Of a DNA stretch of 9,851 nt, positions 7,386 through 9,851 are shown in pieces. The stretch spans positions 1 to 9,851 of the forward strand of contig SYAB01000112.1 in assembly GCA_005787665.1 (NCBI GenBank), in the 5' to 3' direction. A program made the translations under genes and the position numbers. Each line of letters opens with the position of its first letter. The first letter of the stretch is position 1. The notes beneath the pieces are model-generated. The model was not told the DNA's origin. It saw only the letters and a program-made list of their open reading frames with translations, and did not search any database. This stretch comes from Actinomycetota bacterium. GTDB lineage: Bacteria > Actinomycetota > Actinomycetes > Mycobacteriales > Mycobacteriaceae.

Positions 7386-8063
7386 TCAGACCCGACCGCC
7401 ACCTGACTGCAGGTCTGCGAAGATTGCCCGCAGGGATTCGACATCGAGGCCCACCAGCGAGTCGACGCGGCGGCGGCGCGACGACAGGGGCACCTCGACG
7501 TCGTTGGGCACCACCAGCACCGGGCAGCCGGCGACCTCCGCCGAGGCGGCGCCGGTCACCGAGTCTTCGATCGCCAGGCACTCGCCCGGTGTCAGTCCGA
7601 GCAGGTCGGCGCCGCGGCGGTACGGATCGGGGTGAGGTTTGCCGCGGGCCACCTCATCGCCGCACACGCTGGCGGTGAAGTAATCCCGACCGATCGTCTC
7701 CAGCGCCCGCTCGGTCAGCGCCCGGCGGGTGTTGGTCACCAGCGCCATCGGGATCCCGGCGGCCGCGACGGCGTCGAGGAGTTCGCGCGCCCCGTCGCAC
7801 CACGGCAGTCCGGCGTCGAACAGGTCCCCGGTAGCGTCGTGCAGCCAGTCGGCGGTCGCCGCCATGTCGTCCGGGTCGGGGTCGAGTCCCAGGTCGGTGT
7901 AGACGATGCGGATGACGCTCTCGGCCGACCCACCGACCGTGGACGCCCGCACCTCCGGGGTCATCACCGCGCCGAACCTGGCGTAGAGCTGATGCATGGC
8001 GAGGTCCCACAGCTTCTCGGAATCCACCAGGGTGCCGTCCATGTCGAAGAGGACGGCCTTCAT
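7386..8063 (-). CDS. HAD-family sugar-phosphate phosphatase or beta-phosphoglucomutase-like protein
   Basis: Cytoplasmic HAD-superfamily hydrolase of 225 residues. All four motifs are intact: DMDGTLVDSE with nucleophile D7 and acid/base D9, LVTNTRR with T110, the lysine K142 in RGKPHPDPY, and AIEDSVTGAASA with the magnesium ligands E166/D167. The helical cap between motifs I and II (about 16-88) places it in subfamily I with beta-phosphoglucomutase and 2-deoxyglucose-6-phosphatase. The end, after about 190, is arginine-rich and less conserved. Start ATG 8063 gives MKAVLFDMDG; the preceding Shine-Dalgarno is weak, and the ATG overlaps the TGA of a possible 21-codon leader ORF. It is the first gene ahead of the sugar permease, so removal or isomerisation of a phosphate on an imported sugar is the likely role. 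Substrate is not identifiable. Confidence 0.92.
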   Translation of the reverse strand: MKAVLFDMDGTLVDSEKLWDLAMHQLYARFGAVMTPEVRASTVGGSAESVIRIVYTDLGLDPDPDDMAATADWLHDATGDLFDAGLPWCDGARELLDAVAAAGIPMALVTNTRRALTERALETIGRDYFTASVCGDEVARGKPHPDPYRRGADLLGLTPGECLAIEDSVTGAASAEVAGCPVLVVPNDVEVPLSSRRRRVDSLVGLDVESLRAIFADLQSGGGRV

Positions 8064-8125
8064 GCGGAATCCGTGGCTCGCGCGGCGGTCTGGCTGATCC
8101 CGAGGTGGGCGGCACGCAGGTTCAC
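8060..8125 (-). CDS. Possible leaderless 21-codon leader ORF overlapping the HAD start
   Basis: GTG 8125 opens a frame that ends in TGA 8060-8062, overlapping the HAD ATG as ATGA. The peptide (VNLRAAHLGISQ...) has no run of one residue that would mark a classic attenuator. A TATCTT hexamer lies where a leaderless transcript of this ORF would need its -10. Translating it would deliver ribosomes to the HAD start, which lacks a good ribosome binding site. The case is inference from arrangement; the short frame may be chance. Together with the -10 it accounts for most of the 102 bases between the HAD and 13E12 genes. Confidence 0.3.
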   Translation of the reverse strand: MNLRAAHLGISQTAARATDSA

Positions 8126-8132
8126 AAGCGCA

Positions 8133-8138
8133 AAGATA
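8133..8138 (-). promoter_or_regulatory. Candidate -10 of the HAD-permease operon
   Basis: TATCTT on the minus strand fits TANNNT. Transcription would begin at 8126 or 8125, at the GTG of the short leader ORF and about 62 bases before the HAD gene. No -35 match is visible at the usual distance. Confidence 0.4.
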
Positions 8139-8165
8139 CGGCCAATCTCCGGGCGCCGGCGTGGG

Positions 8166-9272
8166 CTAGTTCGCCGGTGGTGGTTGCGGCTGGAAAGGTT
8201 CGTACCACCACCAGTCGGCGCGTTCGCCGGTCGGCCCGGGGCATGGCGGGACGGTGGGCGGGGGCCCAGTGGGCGGACGTGCCAGCGTTCCCGAACCGAG
8301 CGGTCGACCGGAGCCATCGGTGACGACCACCGTGTCGGCGGGCCCGGTGATGGTGATGACGCCCCGGTGATGCTGCCGGTGGTGATACGGACAGAGCAGG
8401 ATCAGGTTGTCCAGGTCGGTGGGGCCGCCGTCTTCCCAGTGCCGGATGTGGTGTGCGTGCAGTCCGCGGGTGGAGCCACAGCCGGGAACCGCACAGGTGG
8501 GGTATCGGTGTTCGAGTGCGCGGCGCAGTCGCCGGTTGACCGTACGGGTCGCCCGGCCGGCGCCGATGACCTGGCCGGCGCGTTCGAACCAGACTTCACA
8601 GGTGGCGTCACAGGTAAGGAATTGACGGTCCGCATCAGTGAGCAGCGGCCCCAGATGCAATGCGCCGGTGCGCTTTTCGATGTCGACGTGTACCACGACG
8701 GTGGTGCGCTGCCCGTGCGGGCGCCGGGCCACCTCGACGTCCCAGCCGGCCTCGACCAGTGCCATGAATGCGTCGGCGGTATCGGGCACCTCGCGATCGC
8801 CGTGATCGTTCTTCCACGCAGTGACCAGCGCGTCGAGATGGGACTGCAGGGCCGCGTCGAATGTCGCCGCCTCGTCGTGCGGAAGGGTGATCCGCCAGCT
8901 CGTGGAGTCTTCGCCGCAATTCTTGGTGACCGAGCGCCGGGCGGGGGGCCGCGGCTCGGGCTCCGGGCGTGGCTCAAGCCGCACCGCGGTGCGCAGTTGG
9001 TTGACCGTGGCTACCGTGGCCAGCTGGGCGTAATGCTCATCGGAACCCTCACCCGCGCCCGCGGCGATCACCCCGACCTGATCCAACGACAACCGACCCT
9101 CCCGCAGCCCCTGCACACACCGGGGAAACTCCCCCAGCCGGTGCGCGACCCCGGCGATCGCGTGGGCATTGGCCGATGACGCGCCGAGCTTCCAGGCCAC
9201 CAACGCCGCCACCGACCGTGCGCCGGTGGCACCGCAGAGTTCATCGCGATCCATCTCGGCGACGATCTCCAC
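8166..9272 (-). CDS. 13E12-family DUF222/HNH endonuclease-domain protein, N-terminus cut off by frameshift
   Basis: The open frame gives 368 residues from GTG 9272. The DUF222 part (about 1-215) starts at EIVAEMDRDEL and GARSVAALVAWK, inside the usual N-terminal domain. The HNH module lies at 260-302: C260 and C265, HAHHIRHW with H274/H275, a GGPTDLDNL segment, C294 and HHRQHH, so the zinc and catalytic residues look intact. The tail (about 332-368) is proline-rich with an unusual WWWYEPF. Such 13E12 proteins are multicopy in mycobacteria; the repeat is linked to prophage insertion in M. tuberculosis, but the function is unproven. Codons just upstream in this frame (AGQRNAIDGRI) still match the family, and the true start is in another frame (ATG 9367), so this is probably a pseudogene or a frameshifted allele. 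It lies 40 bases behind metH. Confidence 0.85.
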   Translation of the reverse strand: MEIVAEMDRDELCGATGARSVAALVAWKLGASSANAHAIAGVAHRLGEFPRCVQGLREGRLSLDQVGVIAAGAGEGSDEHYAQLATVATVNQLRTAVRLEPRPEPEPRPPARRSVTKNCGEDSTSWRITLPHDEAATFDAALQSHLDALVTAWKNDHGDREVPDTADAFMALVEAGWDVEVARRPHGQRTTVVVHVDIEKRTGALHLGPLLTDADRQFLTCDATCEVWFERAGQVIGAGRATRTVNRRLRRALEHRYPTCAVPGCGSTRGLHAHHIRHWEDGGPTDLDNLILLCPYHHRQHHRGVITITGPADTVVVTDGSGRPLGSGTLARPPTGPPPTVPPCPGPTGERADWWWYEPFQPQPPPAN

Positions 9273-9367
9273 GATGCGCCCGTCAATCGCGTTGCGCTGG
9301 CCGGCGACTCCGCCAACTCCCCGAACAGCACTTCAAGGCGCTGCGCGGGCGGTGCGACCGTGGTCAT
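9273..9367 (-). pseudogene. Detached 5' end of the 13E12-family gene, with -1 frameshift near 9303-9310
   Basis: From ATG 9367 the frame reads MTTVAPPAQRLEVLFGELAE, the normal family start, up to E20 (codon 9310-9308). It then loses homology, whereas the frame used by the main body reads AGQRNAIDGRIVEIVAEMD from 9305. One missing base between E20 and the alanine codon explains the break: ATG 9367 to the stop at 8166 is 1202 bases, two more than a multiple of three, and one added base gives 401 whole codons. The main-body frame has a TGA a little upstream and no ATG, so it cannot supply this N-terminus. A sequencing error or a programmed shift are alternatives. Confidence 0.7.
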
Positions 9368-9373
9368 GAACAC

Positions 9374-9379
9374 ATGATC
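9374..9379 (-). promoter_or_regulatory. Weak candidate leaderless -10 of the 13E12-family gene
   Basis: GATCAT on the minus strand sits at -12 to -7 relative to the A of ATG 9367, with the key A at -11 and T at -7. It matches TATAAT at four positions only. No Shine-Dalgarno precedes the ATG. Confidence 0.25.
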
Positions 9380-9407
9380 GCAGCGGAGTCCGACACGTTT
9401 CGCCGGC

Positions 9408-9851
9408 TCAGTCCTCCGGGTTGTAGCCGAGGTTCGGCGCAAGCCAGCGCTCGGCTTCGGTCAGCGTCCAGCCCTTGAGCCGCGCGTAATCGGCGACCTG
9501 GTCCTGAGCGATCCGGCCGACCACGAAGTACTGCGACTGAGGGTGGGAGAAGTACCAGCCGCTGACGGCCGCACCCGGCCACATCGCCATCGACTCGGTC
9601 AGCTCGATGCCGGTCCGCGCGGTGACGTCCATCAACGCGAAGAGGGTCGCCTTCTCGGTGTGCACGGGGCAGGCCGTGTAGCCCGGGGCGGGCCGGATTC
9701 CGGCGTACTTCTCGGCGATGAGGGACGCGTTGTCCAGCTGTTCGTCGGGCTGGTACCCCCAGAACTCCATCCGGACCCGTTGGTGCATCCGTTCGGCGAA
9801 CGCCTCGGCCAGCCGGTCGGCGAGGGACTCCAACAGGATCGCGTTGTAGTC
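9408..9851 (-). CDS. metH: Cobalamin-dependent methionine synthase MetH, C-terminal activation domain (5' part outside window)
   Basis: MetH transfers a methyl group from methyltetrahydrofolate to homocysteine through methylcobalamin. The 147 residues here are the end of the reactivation domain, which binds S-adenosylmethionine and supports reductive methylation of oxidised cob(II)alamin. The marker is the SAM-binding motif [15 protein letters not shown], preceded by [20 protein letters not shown], and followed by [24 protein letters not shown] and the closing [20 protein letters not shown] segment (each quoted piece is family-typical). The protein is about 1,200 residues in mycobacteria, so nearly 90 percent lies past the right edge, as would any upstream B12 riboswitch. 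The TGA at 9408-9410 is the natural end, and nothing looks truncated. The 13E12-family gene follows on the same strand. Confidence 0.97.
   Translation of the reverse strand, partial: DYNAILLESLADRLAEAFAERMHQRVRMEFWGYQPDEQLDNASLIAEKYAGIRPAPGYTACPVHTEKATLFALMDVTARTGIELTESMAMWPGAAVSGWYFSHPQSQYFVVGRIAQDQVADYARLKGWTLTEAERWLAPNLGYNPED

Noticed and set aside
7632..9179. A 515-codon plus-strand open frame
   Set aside because: It runs antisense to the HAD and 13E12 genes and across their intergenic gap, has no start signal and no family motifs; it is a composition shadow.
8166..9367. 13E12 element as an active mobile element or homing endonuclease
   Set aside because: No flanking direct repeats, terminal inverted repeats or integrase gene are visible; only a frameshifted DUF222/HNH gene is present.

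Overview
The window is high-GC, densely coding DNA from a mycobacterium, most likely a rapidly growing Mycolicibacterium-type species. The gene order from the left edge (proteasomal ATPase mpa on the minus strand; an LppK-like secreted protein and a DUF503 protein on the plus strand; trmI, a DUF4126 membrane protein, hisG, hisE and metH on the minus strand) follows, from memory, the M. tuberculosis Rv2115c-Rv2124c neighbourhood. No tRNA, rRNA, CRISPR array or insertion sequence was seen.

Left part (1-2682). The 5' nine-tenths of mpa runs off the left edge; its product unfolds pupylated proteins for the 20S proteasome. A 145-base divergent promoter region separates it from the plus-strand pair: an LppK-like exported protein that lacks the lipobox, and a DUF503 (YlxP-like) protein. 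Between these two lies a 25-codon ORF with coding-like base composition. The DUF503 gene and trmI converge with only 4 bases between them, over overlapping potential hairpins.

Middle (2687-5889). All genes are on the minus strand. hisE and hisG form a tight pair for the first two committed steps of histidine synthesis. Downstream come a DUF4126 membrane protein, a secreted two-cysteine protein resembling the siderophore-export factor Rv0455c, and the tRNA m1A58 methyltransferase TrmI. The DUF4126 and secreted-protein genes each have a -10-like hexamer at the distance expected of leaderless mycobacterial transcripts, so this run is probably not one simple operon.

Right part (5931-9851). Where M. 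tuberculosis carries PPE37, this window has a sugar-porter MFS permease (possibly the glucose permease GlcP) coupled to a HAD sugar-phosphate phosphatase or mutase, preceded by a possible leaderless 21-codon leader ORF. Next is a 13E12-family DUF222/HNH gene whose N-terminus is cut off by a one-base frameshift, and then the C-terminal activation domain of cobalamin-dependent methionine synthase (metH), which runs off the right edge.

The window is mostly conserved housekeeping genes with accessory content at two sites: the secreted protein in the Rv2119 position, and the sugar permease/HAD/13E12 block in the PPE37 position. I see no clear new defence or mobile system. The most informative oddities are the broken 13E12 gene, the Rv0455c-like protein, the putative small ORFs and the leaderless-type promoters.
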